This document shows positions 33,501 through 43,570 of a stretch of DNA of 64,000 nt, one piece after another. The notes under the pieces are model-generated. The model was not told the origin of the DNA and did no database searches. It was given only the letters and a program-made list of their open reading frames with translations. This stretch comes from Solanum dulcamara (taxonomy: Eukaryota > Streptophyta > Magnoliopsida > Solanales > Solanaceae): NCBI RefSeq assembly GCF_947179165.1, contig NC_077245.1:52744286-52808285 (forward strand), given 5' to 3'. Positions within the stretch are counted from its first letter, which is position 1. The number at the start of each line of letters is the position of its first letter. The translations under genes and the position numbers were made by a program.

Positions 33501-36500
33501 TATAAATGTGAATATTAAAATCCCTTCATTAGAAGACAAGGTTTTGATAACTCACGTCAAATCATTAAAGGAAAATATTGAAAACTTACCAATTTTTTTT
33601 GACGAAAAGAATAACACTATCACGTCAAGTCATTAAAGGAAAATATTGTCCCTTTTTTTCCTCTCTTAATTTCTTGGAGTCAACTTTTCCTAAATTATTA
33701 AGTCTAATTGTCTTCCTAGAGTGCTGTTTTCCAATAGAAGTATGGTAATTCTCAATTTTACTAATATTATTATTGACACAATCAACACAATAAATAAATA
33801 AAGGAAAGAATTGAAGTAGTGAAATTTATATAAGACAAAATAAAGTATGCCTTCTTTCACATAAGTGGAGTTAGGCTAATTAGTTAACGTAAGTTTCCTT
33901 TCACTTTGTGCTAATCTCTTTGTTCTTTGCTTATCTTAAGATCTTAGCAATAATGTTGCTCTTCTTTGTTCTTTATTTTTTGTTCATATTGAGAGTTCTA
34001 TAGTACGTTGATGGACAAAATCAATATGATTTTTTGTGTAGATAACCTACAATAATGCAAACATTGGTGGTTGTTTCCACTAATTTGGATGAGTCTTTCA
34101 TAGTTTGGTGGCATAACAATTCATTAACGATCAATTACAAATAAATAATGTGTTTGTGATATGATATCAGGTGAAATACCAAACAATAATATATTTGAGA
34201 TACAAAATTATTTATAGCATTTTTTAGCGTCAATTGCTACTTTTTAATAATTTTGTTCTTCTTATATATAGATTTATTGATTGATGTCAGGTACACGTGC
34301 AAAGCATGTACACTAAATTAGTATAGATATATATGTGTATATATATACACACATACACGTGTTTGTGTGTGTATTCCCCATCCTTATCAAAGTATATAAT
34401 AAATCTTTGTATAGATTAGTTATGAATATCTTCCTCTTCATCACTTACTCGGCTTAATCAAAAACTTTGCAGACTCGAAGTCCTCCCATACTGCCTCCAT
34501 TTTCCGCCTTATTCAGAGGTAAAACTCTGACTTTTTACATTTCAAGTTTCCCGTAAATCTATGTAGCTTAGTTAATTCTGGTTGAAATTTCTCAATCCAT
34601 CTTAAAGGGCGAATTTCGTTTTAGAATCATTTTGGACTTCAGTATGTTTCTTTGAAGATTTAGCATTTGATTAAAATACTGGCTTTGTTGCTTAATAGTA
34701 CTATTGTACCATCACTAAAACGATATCATATTAAGTTTAGTTCTGGCAGTTTAGTTTTGGTATTAGACATATGATGCTATGTGCTGACTGATGTGGTGTT
34801 CTGTGAAAGTTATTCTGTGAGATTGGTTTTGTATTTAGTTCTGGCATTTTAGTTTTGTTATTAGACATATGATGCTATGTGCTTGACTGATATGGTGTTC
34901 TGTGAAAGTTATTCTGTGATATTGGTTTTGTATTTAGTTCTGGCATATTGAGAGCTGTAAACCACTGTCAAGTCACATCCATGTCGCGTGTGGTGCTATC
35001 ACAAAAGTTAAGTTATGGGAAACCATGTCGTATTTAAGAGGCTTTTAATTAGGAGAAAGGCAAAAGCTTGTCTGATCAGTCAGAAGAACGTATGCAAGTG
35101 CTTTTTCAAATATGAGGATCGCGGATTGTCATCTTTGAGGAAAACTATAATGTTGTTCCCTCTTGGTGCAGACGTGAGTCTGAAGGGAAGATGCACCAAA
35201 ATTTTTTATGACAAACATTCATTAATATATATGGACCTTGTTGAGTTCAGGATTTAGGTAATATGAATGTCATTCTTGTGCATGAAAATGCTAGGCAGAA
35301 AGCTGTAAATGCCATAGATATGAAACATTGTTTTATTTTGATGCTGCCTAAGTTTTCTCGCTTCTCTTTTAGTTATTAGTCATGAATCTTCCTCGTTCTT
35401 TCTATTTCCAAGTATTCTATCCAACTTTCAGTTTTTATTTGACTTGGTCACCGATTATTTTAATTGACTTCCCATTTGTGCTAGATGGCAATGAGTCAGT
35501 AGCAGTGGAGAGCTCTGTGTGTAAGTTTTTAAACTATGGAATAAGCAATAAAGAATCAGTGGCTGAGCTCTTTGTTTCTCTATTAAACAAGGTTGGATTT
35601 TGTATTCTCCGTTGATATAAAATGGTTCATGTACCATGCAGGCTGCTATTTTACATATTATGTTCTAATCTATATATTGGCATTATACATAGTGTGATTT
35701 AACTATTGCAGTTGCTATCAGTTGAGAAGCTTTGGTCCGAAGGTTTGTGTGCCAGCACATTTGAAGGATCTTGGATATCTAAAACATGGGGTTCTAGAGT
35801 TGACCATATAAATGTGATTGTGCTTGGCTTCGTCATTTTTTGACATGTTGTTAACAAGCTATAAATTTATGTTAGTTTAACGGTTTTTACAGGTTGAAGA
35901 TTTCGCTGATAGATCTCAAAATGTTGCAAGGGTAGTAGGAGCAGAAGAAGTTAAAAAAATTTACAGCTGTATCCACCTTTCAGTCCAACACATTTTTGAT
36001 TTCTTAAATAAAAAGATTGCAGGGAGCTCTTTAAGGGAGTTCCTATTTGGCCAAGATGTAGCCTCTAAGCTTGTTGGCGCTTGTACTGTAAAATCTATTG
36101 CCAAAGAAATACAAGCTCGTGCTTCTGGAAAAAAGGAGGTGCAATCTGTTGCATTTTCAAACGGAAATAAAAAAATTGTACGTGTTGATTCTATCTTCAC
36201 AAAAAGCATGTCATATGTGGAAAGTCCGAGAGGTATGGCTCAAGGAAAACGGAAACTTTTGGGGCCAACTGACTCTTCCTCGACAAAAATAAGTCGAACA
36301 GATGATTGGTTGGGGGGCAGCTTCTCTGAGTTGTCAAGAAGGCAGCCAGGACAACAGCCTATGCCTCACTTCTTGAGAAATAGTTGGGAACCAGTGGCAA
36401 TGATCTCAAGAGAAGCTATGTACAATAGGCCCCGGCCTGTTTCGTTTGAACCTACCTATGGAAGGATGAGATTAGCGGAACCTTCTGGAGAAGAGATATC

Positions 36501-36675
36501 TAGACACCCAAGTTTGATTTCTCCAACTGTTCCTCATACGTTTCCGACCAGACCCCTTATAGGTAGTCAAATTTCTTATGAGCCATTGAGACATCCTGTT
36601 GGTTATTCTAATTCGGTTTGTGATTCTATGCATTCCTCAGCATATTTTTTGCCCCCTCATCCTAGGAGGTTTTGA
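20274..36675 (+). CDS. HESO1-like terminal nucleotidyltransferase (putative TUTase)
   Basis: Non-canonical poly(A) polymerase / terminal uridylyltransferase family protein, which adds untemplated nucleotides (probably U) to RNA 3' ends. Predicted coding exons: 20274-20493, 20722-20898, 23839-24023, 31559-31654, 34473-34518, 35485-35591, 35712-35813, 35893-36675. Every junction is GT-AG, phases agree, and the sum is 1716 nt (571 aa). The pol-beta-type catalytic motif [17 protein letters not shown] is at residues 84-100 (G86-S87, D98, D100), with the third Asp in E-C-D-I-S at 163. K-A-W-A-K-A and the P-P-I-L-P-P-F segment (about 229-236) mark the central domain. A PAP-associated region follows (about 242-350), then a low-complexity tail (about 370-571). 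All catalytic residues are present, so the gene looks functional. HESO1 and URT1 relatives act on miRNAs and deadenylated mRNAs. The exact subfamily and nucleotide preference are inference. Confidence 0.88.
20494..20721 (+). other. intron 1 of the TUTase-like gene
   Basis: 228-bp intron, donor GTAATT and acceptor TTTCAG. A G-rich tract 'gggggcgggggtgcgg' lies at 20637-20652. No mobile element was seen. Confidence 0.85.
21447..21512. repeat. (ATT)n(GTT)n compound microsatellite
   Basis: About seven ATT units pass into about twelve GTT units. It lies in intron 2. A TTG tail of an otherwise lost RTE copy is possible, but no RTE 3' end precedes it. Confidence 0.95.
21611..21988. mobile_element. 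TIR MITE, GTGTTTGGTATG family
   Basis: The 378-bp element has termini GTGTTTGGTATGAAGGAAAA and, at the other end, the complement of GTGTTTGGTATGGAGGAAAG. Subterminal 'ggaaaatgttttcc'-type palindromic words repeat on both sides. No coding capacity. A target duplication could not be settled. It lies in intron 2 of the TUTase-like gene. Confidence 0.75.
23145..23165. repeat. (TA)n microsatellite
   Basis: About ten TA units within intron 2. Confidence 0.9.
24046..24073. repeat. (CA)n microsatellite near the intron 3 donor
   Basis: A CA run with CG interruptions starts about 22 bp after the exon 3 donor site. Confidence 0.9.
24243..24356 (-). mobile_element. TS-like SINE, 5'-truncated
   Basis: The minus strand carries the familiar TS SINE body ('ggtaaggctgcgtacaatag', 'cgggagcttagtgcatcggg'). 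The tRNA-related head is missing. An 18-bp direct repeat, GGATGCAGCCTTGACATG, flanks it at 24225-24242 and 24357-24374, which proves retroposition. It lies in intron 3, antisense to the gene. Confidence 0.85.
24977..25089. mobile_element. foldback MITE, GTTGCTCGGACTCTTC family
   Basis: The 113-bp element is almost wholly palindromic. GTTGCTCGGACTCTTC pairs with GAAGAGTCCGCGCAAC, and the inner 'tcggattctccaaaa' pairs with 'ttttggagaatccga'. This short hairpin family is common in Solanaceae introns. The transcript would fold into a stem of about 50 bp. Confidence 0.8.
25108..25180 (+). mobile_element. RTE LINE 3' end, extremely truncated
   Basis: Shows the RTE terminal sequence 'taccctccccagaccccacc' followed by 'tgggattacagtgggta' and six TTG units. 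It is the same 3' end as the RTE at 13790-13860. Only about 70 bp of element is present. Confidence 0.85.
25482..25721. mobile_element. Stowaway MITE
   Basis: 240 bp with Stowaway termini CTCACTCCGTTTCAATTTG / CAAATTGAAATGGAGGGAG and a TA target duplication (25480-25481, 25722-25723). Non-coding, in intron 3. Confidence 0.9.
26162..27060. repeat. GT/GA-rich low-complexity tract, possibly within a hAT-like MITE
   Basis: 26400-26920 is a degenerate run of GGT, GAT, GTG and TGG triplets, with very little C on the plus strand. The antisense frame gives a His-rich shadow ORF. The left flank 'ggcctcatttgttttcatta' (26163) resembles the terminus of a Solanaceae hAT-type MITE, and a partly complementary 'acattaagactctgttcctt' occurs near 26968. 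The MITE idea is weak, but the triplet tract itself is clear. Confidence 0.6.
28606..31075 (+). mobile_element. L1-type LINE (copy C), 5'-truncated
   Basis: Starts inside RT at [10 protein letters not shown] and runs through [12 protein letters not shown] (28732-28767), [20 protein letters not shown] (about 29547-29580) and the zinc ribbon C-S-R-C-Y-L-C-G-E ... N-H-L-L-L-H-C (about 30585-30650) to a short A tail. A 15-bp target duplication flanks it (ATGATAACACTGCAG at 28591-28605, ATGATAGCACTGCTG at 31076-31090, two mismatches). Frameshifts are frequent. The RT segment that should hold YADD is deleted near 29301, and a SINE interrupts it. Confidence 0.9.
29960..30093 (+). mobile_element. SolS-like SINE, 5'-truncated, inside LINE C
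   Basis: Contains the SINE body 'ccttggtggacaaagttacc', 'tggtgggaggt', 'gctggcccggacatcacagt' and an A10 tail. An 18-bp target duplication, AGAACTAGATTAAAAGTG at 29942-29959 and AGAACAAGATTAAAAGTG at 30094-30111 (one mismatch), flanks it. It dates after LINE C. Confidence 0.92.
31655..34472 (+). other. intron 4 of the TUTase-like gene
   Basis: 2818-bp intron, donor GTATGC and acceptor TTTGCAG. A direct repeat 'cacgtcaaatcattaaagga' recurs at 33553 and 33620. An AT/TA/CA-rich patch lies at 34320-34375. No gene or defined transposon was identified. Confidence 0.8.
34519..35484 (+). other. intron 5 of the TUTase-like gene
   Basis: 966-bp intron, donor GTAAAA and acceptor GTGCTAG. The 80-codon open stretch at 35015-35257 matches nothing recognised and is not needed for the gene model. 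Confidence 0.8.
34739..34945. repeat. tandem repeat, about 98-99 bp unit, 2.1 copies
   Basis: Units starting 'gttctggca' at about 34740, 34838 and 34937 share 'attagacatatgatgctatg' and 'ttctgtgaaagttattctgt'. They are in intron 5 and differ by a few substitutions and one-base indels. Confidence 0.9.
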
Positions 36676-36990
36676 TGTGTAAGGTTAAACCTAATGATTC
36701 CCCATCAATGTAATTTTGCCGTGGATTTAGAAGTTGAAACAGATACTAATTTAAGGGCAGCATCCAAATGTCAAGAACTAAAGTTTTCTTTTGCTTCCTT
36801 TCTACCTTCAAAGCTCTGACTTTATACTTTGCATTGTACTTTACCTACATTAATGAAGCGCTTTTCTTGTGTCTTGGTTTTCTAATATGTAATTTTCTGA
36901 CAAATCCTCACTCCATTTTTTCTCCAAGTGAATTATTAGTCGAATAATACTGCTGTAACCTCTTTGTAACACTTGATTAGAAATAAAGAA
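36676..36990 (+). other. 3' UTR region of the TUTase-like gene with candidate poly(A) signal
   Basis: Non-coding sequence follows the stop codon. AATAAA occurs at 36982-36987, and less canonical A/T-rich signals lie near 36850. The cleavage site cannot be placed from sequence. Confidence 0.5.
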
Positions 36991-37247
36991 AGAGGAATGA
37001 AAATACACAAACTTGAAGAAATTTACTCGACTTACACAAAGTAGAGTTATTAAGATAATTATGTTTTACCCTTTTGTTTTCACTAATTATTTTAGTCAGA
37101 ATGCTTGCCTTCGTATGGCTATTGATCTTATTTAACATCAGCCAAATAGTAGAGAAGTTCATGGCTCCTTTTTTTTGTCCATCCCTTGATGCTGTTAAAT
37201 CCATTGCATCTTTACCCATTTCATTAGGAAAAGTCTAATAATATAAA

Positions 37248-38343
37248 GGGAAAAGAATCATAAATATCCTTTATTTATGCGAAAAGGTTCATAAATATTT
37301 TTCTTCCATTTTTTGGTTTAAAAATATCCTTAGCCTATTTTTTTGGCTCATGAATACCCTTAACCTATTGGAAATGGCTCAAAAATACCCTCCCTTCACC
37401 TTTTGGTCTAAAAATACCCTCAACCTTTGTTTTTGTTTCAAGAACACTCCTCCTTCTATCTTCTTATCTAAAAATACTATAAATCCAAATTTAATTGAAT
37501 TGAATTCTTTTAATAATTAATTAATTCTTTTACTAATTAATTAATTTTTTTAGTTGTTCTAAAAGATAATTTTTTTATTTATTCAAATTCTTAATACTAG
37601 CTCATCCCAAAATATTTAAAATATTTAAGTCTAACTATATTTGAAATGAAAAATAAATTCTTTATGTTATCAAACTTTTTAGTCACATAGATTAAAGAAA
37701 AAAGGATAAAATTTGGCTAATTAATATATTATAGACTTAACGATTTATCCTCTACACTGAAGAAAATAATTATTTATTGATTCAAATTATAAGTAGAAGA
37801 TTTTCTAATAAAATGTCTATTTATTAATTTTTTTAGTCGAGTAAAAATTATATTGGAGATTACACATTCCAATTGATATTTCATAGACTTAACGATTTAT
37901 CCTCAATACTAAAAAGAAATATGTAACTATTTATTGATTCAAACTTTAAGTAGAAGTTCTCTAATCGATTTTAATCTTTTAGTCGGGTAAAAATGTACTA
38001 TTTACAAAAAAATTGATTTAGTTCAAATAATAAAATTACAGATTTTTATATGGTAAAAGTTTAAACGATATTAAAATCATAAATATTAATATACAAATAT
38101 AAAGAGATAACAAAGGTTGATGGTATTTTTAGACTAAAAGGTGGAAGGGGGTATTCTTGAACCAATAACAAATGTTTGAGGGTATTTTTAGACCAAAAGG
38201 TATAGAAAGGATATTTTTGAGTCATTTTCAATAGGTTAGATATTAGGAAAAAAAATAGATTAAAGTATTTTTAGACCAAAATATGAAAGAATGGTATTTA
38301 TGGGCCTTTTCTTATAGATGAGGAGTATTTATGAGCTTTTTCC
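37248..38343. mobile_element. Mutator-type MITE with long terminal inverted repeats
   Basis: 1096 bp. Termini GGGAAAAGAATCATAAATA / complement of GGAAAAAGCTCATAAATA extend as inverted repeats for about 250 bp on each side. Each arm is itself built of degenerate units of about 35 bp ('ttggtctaaaaataccctca'). A perfect 9-bp target duplication, TAATATAAA, lies at 37239-37247 and 38344-38352, as for Mutator-like elements. Non-coding. Confidence 0.9.
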
Positions 38344-38879
38344 TAATATAAATACAACTTAGTGGCTATGCTTTCAATTTGCAAGCCTGATTGTTTATCA
38401 TAATGGGAATGGGATTGGGCATTTCATGTTCAATGATTGTTGAGAGAAGGAACTTGCATACCTATGGAGTTGAAAGCCTTGTGGTAACTGTGTATGTTGT
38501 GGGACCAATTAATATTAGTTGAGGATAGGATAAGAAATTAGTTTTGGTCCTATCTGCTGGAGTAGTTGGCAATACCATCTCATTTGGCGTCAGAGAATGT
38601 AAATATAGATAAGAATTGATGCTTCTATCTTTTTGTACGCCAACCCTCCATTATTAAAATGTCTTCTGTGGCTATCCCTATAATTGATTGATCGGGCAGT
38701 TGTTTATGGACAAGAAAAATGATTGCTCATGGACATGCATTGTTGTAATACCGGTCGATGAAATGGCTGTCTTTTAAGTATATGCTAGATATTGGAGCTC
38801 GTGCCACCATAGATCCAATATATGTTATTTTCTGTTTCTCAATTTATGTGACATTGATGAATTAGGAAAGTCAATCATT

Positions 38880-39430
38880 TTTTAAGCTAACTTTCTATTA
38901 ATCCATGTCCTTCACAGTCTCCTATCTAAGATCACGTTCTTAGTAAGTCAAAACTTCGTCATGTTCTATCTAATTACCTTTCTTCAATACTTTTTTGGTT
39001 TACATCTACCTCTCCAAAAATCATCGATAGCCAACCTCTCATACCTCTCCTTACTGGGGCATTTGTGTTTTTCCTCTTCACATGCTCAAACCATCTCTGC
39101 CTCGCTTCTCGCATCCTGCTCTCCATCGAAACCACTCCAACCTTGTCCCAGATATATTCATTTCCAATTCTATATATGCCAAAACATCCATCGCAACATC
39201 TTCATTTCCACAACTTTCATCTTTTGAATTTGAGAGTTCTTGACTGGCCAACATTCTATACCATATACCAAAATCGATCTAACCACCACTCTGTAAAACT
39301 TGCATGTAAGTTTTAATGACATCTTCTTATCACATAAAATTCTGTATGCTAGCTTCCATTTCAACCACCCTGCACCAATACAATGGATGACACGATCATT
39401 AATCTCCTCATTCCCTTGACTAATAGACTC
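38880..39430 (-). mobile_element. RTE LINE fragment, antisense
   Basis: The minus strand reads the end of the RTE ORF: L-C-D-K-K and K-L-T-C-K-F-Y-R-V-V-V-R, W-P-V-K-N-S (about 39240), then R-Q-R-W-F-E-H-V-K-R and K-K-Y-W-R-K-V-I-R near 38990. Neither the 5' part nor a TTG tail was seen. Broken by stops. Confidence 0.75.
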
Positions 39431-40330
39431 AAAATATTTGAAACAAATTTATCAAAAAACCATAAACAACAATAATTGTGATCCAGAATTCCTAAATTAA
39501 ACTCTTAGCTCTGCCTCCAAAGCCACACTAAAACATATAAATTATTACAACTATAACAACTGTCAATGTATGTGACTTGATTTTTGTTCCTTTGTTTTTC
39601 ATAATTTTTTTCAAGTTCTCATCCTTGTTGCTATAGATGAGTTCTAGTGGTCATTATCAACAATTACTCAGTACCACTGCTGTATCATGGATAATTATTG
39701 TAACCTTTGGCCCCTTTTATTTGTTAAAACAACATTATGCATGTGGGATTTGTGTAATGGTTCCTAGCTACTTCATTTTATCTAGTTTTATTTCATTCAA
39801 ATCCTTTTTTTTTGTGATGAATTCAAGATCAGCAATAGTAAGGTGCAATTGGCATAACCCTCAATACATGTATACTTTATAAGTAGATCATTCCACTTGT
39901 ATCATTCTCATAAGTTATTATTAATTATGGTTACTTCAAATGGGGTTTTCATGCATAGAAATTTTGGAGATTTGTCAATATCATGTCTTTATCAAACATG
40001 TCATATGGTAATACTATATTTTCGCAGCCAGCCAGAGTTACGTTTAAGAAATTGCTACTAGCACTATAAGATATACTTTACTAGTTGCTTACGATGTGAG
40101 CACTGGGGGTCCCTTGACTTGATATGTATAACATATAATATAGGAGTGTTTAAATTTAGCATTATCTAAAAGAAGAAAAACACAAGGGATAATTTTATGA
40201 GAAAAATGTAATACTTACGATAGAAATAGCGTCCCATTTAACGATTAATTCACATAACGGACCATGCATTCAAATTTCAAAGAGAATGTGCCGGAGCAAA
40301 ATACATTTTAGTATTAAAATATTAATAGGA
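39431..40330. other. intergenic, nothing recognised
   Basis: AT-rich sequence without a recognised gene or element. The 81-codon open stretch 39637-39882 has no recognisable content. Confidence 0.4.
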
Positions 40331-41040
40331 GTATTAATTTGTAGGGGTTAGTGGTAGAATGTGAATAAGTTTCTATGTAACTCCTACAACTTCTAATTCT
40401 TTATTTGCTCATTATTTTAATTCATCAAGCTTTGTAACTCATGTAACCTTTGAGGGATGATTCCTCTATTCATTTACCTACATTATTATCCACTTTATTT
40501 CTATTCAATATAAGGAAGAATTACTCACTTATAAATAATGGTATTTCTTTCTTTGTGAATTATATGTCAAATAAGATGAGATGAAATATGTTAATTAAAT
40601 GTGGAAAAATATTGTAGTGTGTAGTAGTGAAAGAGAGAGTTGAGCCAAGAAAATATTCTAAGTCTTCAAGTATATTCACTATATAAAAGAGAGTAATTAT
40701 AGGTTGAAGGAATGTGTTTCTCTTTTGTGGAGCTTTAGACTCTTCAACTAATCCGAAGTTGTTTGAGTCATACACGTTGTTGGGCTGTTGTATCCTAGAG
40801 GGTACAAGTCAAGAGATATGCTGTTAGATCGGTGTAGATTATTTCGAGGTGGGCTTGAATCTCCTTAAAGAGAACGAGATATATGCGCCTCAGCCTGAAT
40901 ATAATTTTTATTCACGTTTGCCATTTTATTTTCAACTGTAATTTATTATTTTTGTGGTATATTATACCAACAAGTTTAAGGAGATTCATGTTTTTTTTAC
41001 AGTTTGAAAAAAGTACGGATATCTAGATAGGAGATCTCAA
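40331..41040 (+). mobile_element. possible copia LTR / leader remnant
   Basis: Contains 'TGTTGG' at 40778 and 'CCAACA' at 40967-40972, followed by 'agtttaaggagattcatg', which resembles the leader of Solanaceae copia elements. It does not obviously match the LTR at 42296-43028, and no primer-binding site is visible. Low confidence. Confidence 0.3.
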
Positions 41041-41224
41041 CATCATTCCGCTTCAACGTCGCTCTCTTCAAGAGATGGAAGAGAAGATATGTATGGGTAA
41101 AGTATTTTTCTACTTGCTCAATTCAAGCGGAGGAAAGGTAAAGGGAAAAAAAATACCTAGTATTTTTCGTGAATAAAGTGATAATACTTTTCATGAACAC
41201 AAAGTGATATTCAAAATTCTTAAA

Positions 41225-42279
41225 ATAGTGGGGTTCAAGAAGACCTATTCAGACCATTGTGTTTTTGTGTAAAAATTCTCTGATAGTGACTTTATTATCA
41301 TTTTTCTTTATGTTGATGGCATGTTTGTTGTTGGACAAAATGCTTGCAAGATTCAAAAGTTGAAGTAAGAGTTGAATAAATTTTTTGCTATGAAGGACTT
41401 GGGACTAGTAAGGCATATTCTTGACATGTAGATTGTCCGTGATAGAAAGGCCAAAAACTTGTTGTTATCACAAGAGAAGTACATTCAGAAAGTACTTCAC
41501 AAGTTTAACATGAACAAAGCTAAGGTTGTCAGTACAACTTTAGCTATGCACTCCAAATTGAGCACGAAACATTGTCCTTCCAGTAATGGTGAGAAGAAAG
41601 ATATGAAGAAATTATTTTATGCTTCAGTCGCTGGTAGTATGATTACGCAATGGTGTGTACAAGACCAGATATTTCTCATGTTGTTGGTATTGTTAGCCAT
41701 TTTTTTTTTAATCTAGGAAGAGAGCATTGGAATGTTGTAAAGTGGATTATGAGATATCTTTGTGGCACTTCTAGTTTGAGTTTGTGTTTTGGAACAAGAA
41801 ATTCTATTCTCTGTGGTTATAATGATTCAGATATGGTTGGTGATGTTGATACTCGTAAGTCTACTTCAGGCTACTTGACTACTTTTGAAGGGGAAGCTAT
41901 GTCTTGGCAATCTAGATTGCAAAAATGTGTTGCTTTATCTATTAAAGAAGCTGAGTTTAATTCTATTGTTGAAGCTTGTAAAGACTTGCTCTGGATGAAG
42001 AGATTTTGGGGGGAACTTGATTGTGCTCAGGAGAGGTATGTGCTTTATTGAGACAGTCAAAATGCTATTCACCTTGGCAAGAATTCTACATTTTATGGTC
42101 GGACTAAATACATTGATGTGAGATACCATTGGATTCGAGATGTGTTGGATTTTAAGTTGTTTGAACTTGAAAAGATTTATACAGATGATAATGGTTCCGA
42201 AATGATGACTAAAGCTTTGCCAAGAGGGAAGTTTGAACAATGTTACATAATTGCCGGGATGATGGTCTCCTCCATATAG
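41225..42279 (+). pseudogene. Ty1/copia RT C-terminus and RNase H, broken
   Basis: Reads F-K-K-T-Y-S-D-H-C-V-F-V, then the RT box L-Y-V-D-G (Y-V-D-D in active copies) near 41312, M-K-D-L-G, L-L-S-Q-E-K-Y-I-Q, R-P-D-I-S-H-V-V-G (41662), W-N-V-V-K-W-I-M-R-Y-L and the RNase H part S-T-S-G-Y-L ... D-S-Q-N-A-I-H-L. It ends at a TAG at 42277-42279. Stops and frameshifts are present at 41266, 41430, about 41640 and 42049. Gag, integrase and most of RT are missing. Confidence 0.88.
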
Positions 42280-42295
42280 TCGAGAGGGGGAGAAC
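42277..42295 (+). other. copia polypurine tract
   Basis: A purine-rich stretch including AGAGGGGGAGAA lies directly between the pol stop codon and the 3' LTR start, the standard place for plus-strand priming. Confidence 0.85.
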
Positions 42296-43028
42296 TGTTG
42301 GATTTTAGTCTTTTTCCCTTTTTATGTGGATAAATAAAAGCCTAATTTGGACTAGTCCACTTTTTTCTATAAGCCCAATATTATGGTGCATATGTAAAAA
42401 ATATTTTAGGTTTTATTTTCATTTAATTTACAAGAGAGTATAGCATCCACAATAAAGAGAAAAGTGAGAGAGTGCAGATTTTTGCACAAGCCCTAGCAGC
42501 CATTTTTAAATCGCGATTTCCGCTTCATTGCTTGTCTGATTGAGCTGATTTTTGGATAGCTTGTTCCTTTCAATTTAATCTTTGATAAGTAACTGACATA
42601 GATGGATATGAAATCCTGTAGATTCATATTTTAGCTCGTGAACAGTAGCTGTGTTTTGGTGATTTAACTCCTTTTGCTTCTCTAGTTTTTGGTGTTGTCT
42701 TATAGTTGGTGTTGCTCATTATTTGGCACATCTTTGGTGGCCATTTTGGAGAAAAATTTAGTAACTCTTATTGGTTATAGTGGATCTTTGGTCCCGTGAT
42801 TTTTACTCTTTGCACCGAAAAGGTTTTTCACGTAAATTTGATGTCTCGTATGTTGATTTAATTTTGCCTTGCTATATTTATTTTGGTGATATGCTAGCTG
42901 CCCCAAATATTATATATGCTTGAATTGGGTTGGCTCCTCTTGATCAAATAGATGGAAAAAAATAGATTTTGGCTTTCTTTCGCTATTTCCCTATCGTGCA
43001 CCTTTGTTTGTGCTTGTCTTTTCCAACA
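42296..43028 (+). mobile_element. Ty1/copia 3' LTR
   Basis: The 733-bp LTR is bounded by the inverted hexamers TGTTGG (42296-42301) and CCAACA (43023-43028), immediately after the polypurine tract. It includes an AT-rich U3. No matching 5' LTR was found in the window, so the element has lost its left half. Confidence 0.85.
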
Positions 43029-43149
43029 TATATAGCATAAAATGTACAAGAAAATCAGGTATATTTACTTGGTACGGAATTTGGTGACTTATTTTATGAG
43101 AAAAAATTATTATGCTATACTTAAAAGTTTTGTTGGTATAGATGAGAAA

Positions 43150-43570
43150 ACTTGATACTATTTGATAGAAATGAGAAAAATAAATTATTATTTGCTAAAT
43201 CTATGGTGGCTGATGCGCTAGTGAAGGAAGCGCAACTCAAATGGTTTGGGCATGTGCAAAGGATGTGTGTTGATGCGCCAATGAGGAAATGCGAAAGGCT
43301 AATTTTAGGGGGTACCCGAAGCGGTAGAGGTAGGCTTAAGAAATATTGGAGAGAGATGATTAGATAGGACATGGTACAACTTCATATTACTGAGGGCGTG
43401 ACTCTAGATAGGAAGGAATGGAGGTCGCGTATTAGGTTAGAAGGCTATGTTGTCTTGATTCCTTCTAGGCTCTAGCTATGCTACGTTCTTGGACTTCTTA
43501 TGAGTTTTCGTTTTATTGTTACCTTTTGTTTGCTTATGATATGCTAAGAGGATTTTTTTCGGGAATTTTA
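43150..43570 (+). mobile_element. RTE LINE C-terminal fragment
   Basis: Sense copy of the RTE C-terminus: [20 protein letters not shown] (43249-43299), [10 protein letters not shown] to a stop at 43365-43367, then R-K-E-W-R-S-R-I-R (about 43410-43436) and a 3' UTR. A TTG tail is not evident. Confidence 0.8.

Noticed and set aside
35015..35257. 80-codon ORF in intron 5
   Set aside because: No recognisable motif, and the flanking exons join in frame without it.
39637..39882. 81-codon ORF
   Set aside because: Hydrophobic AT-driven frame in repeat-rich intergenic DNA. No family match or gene context.
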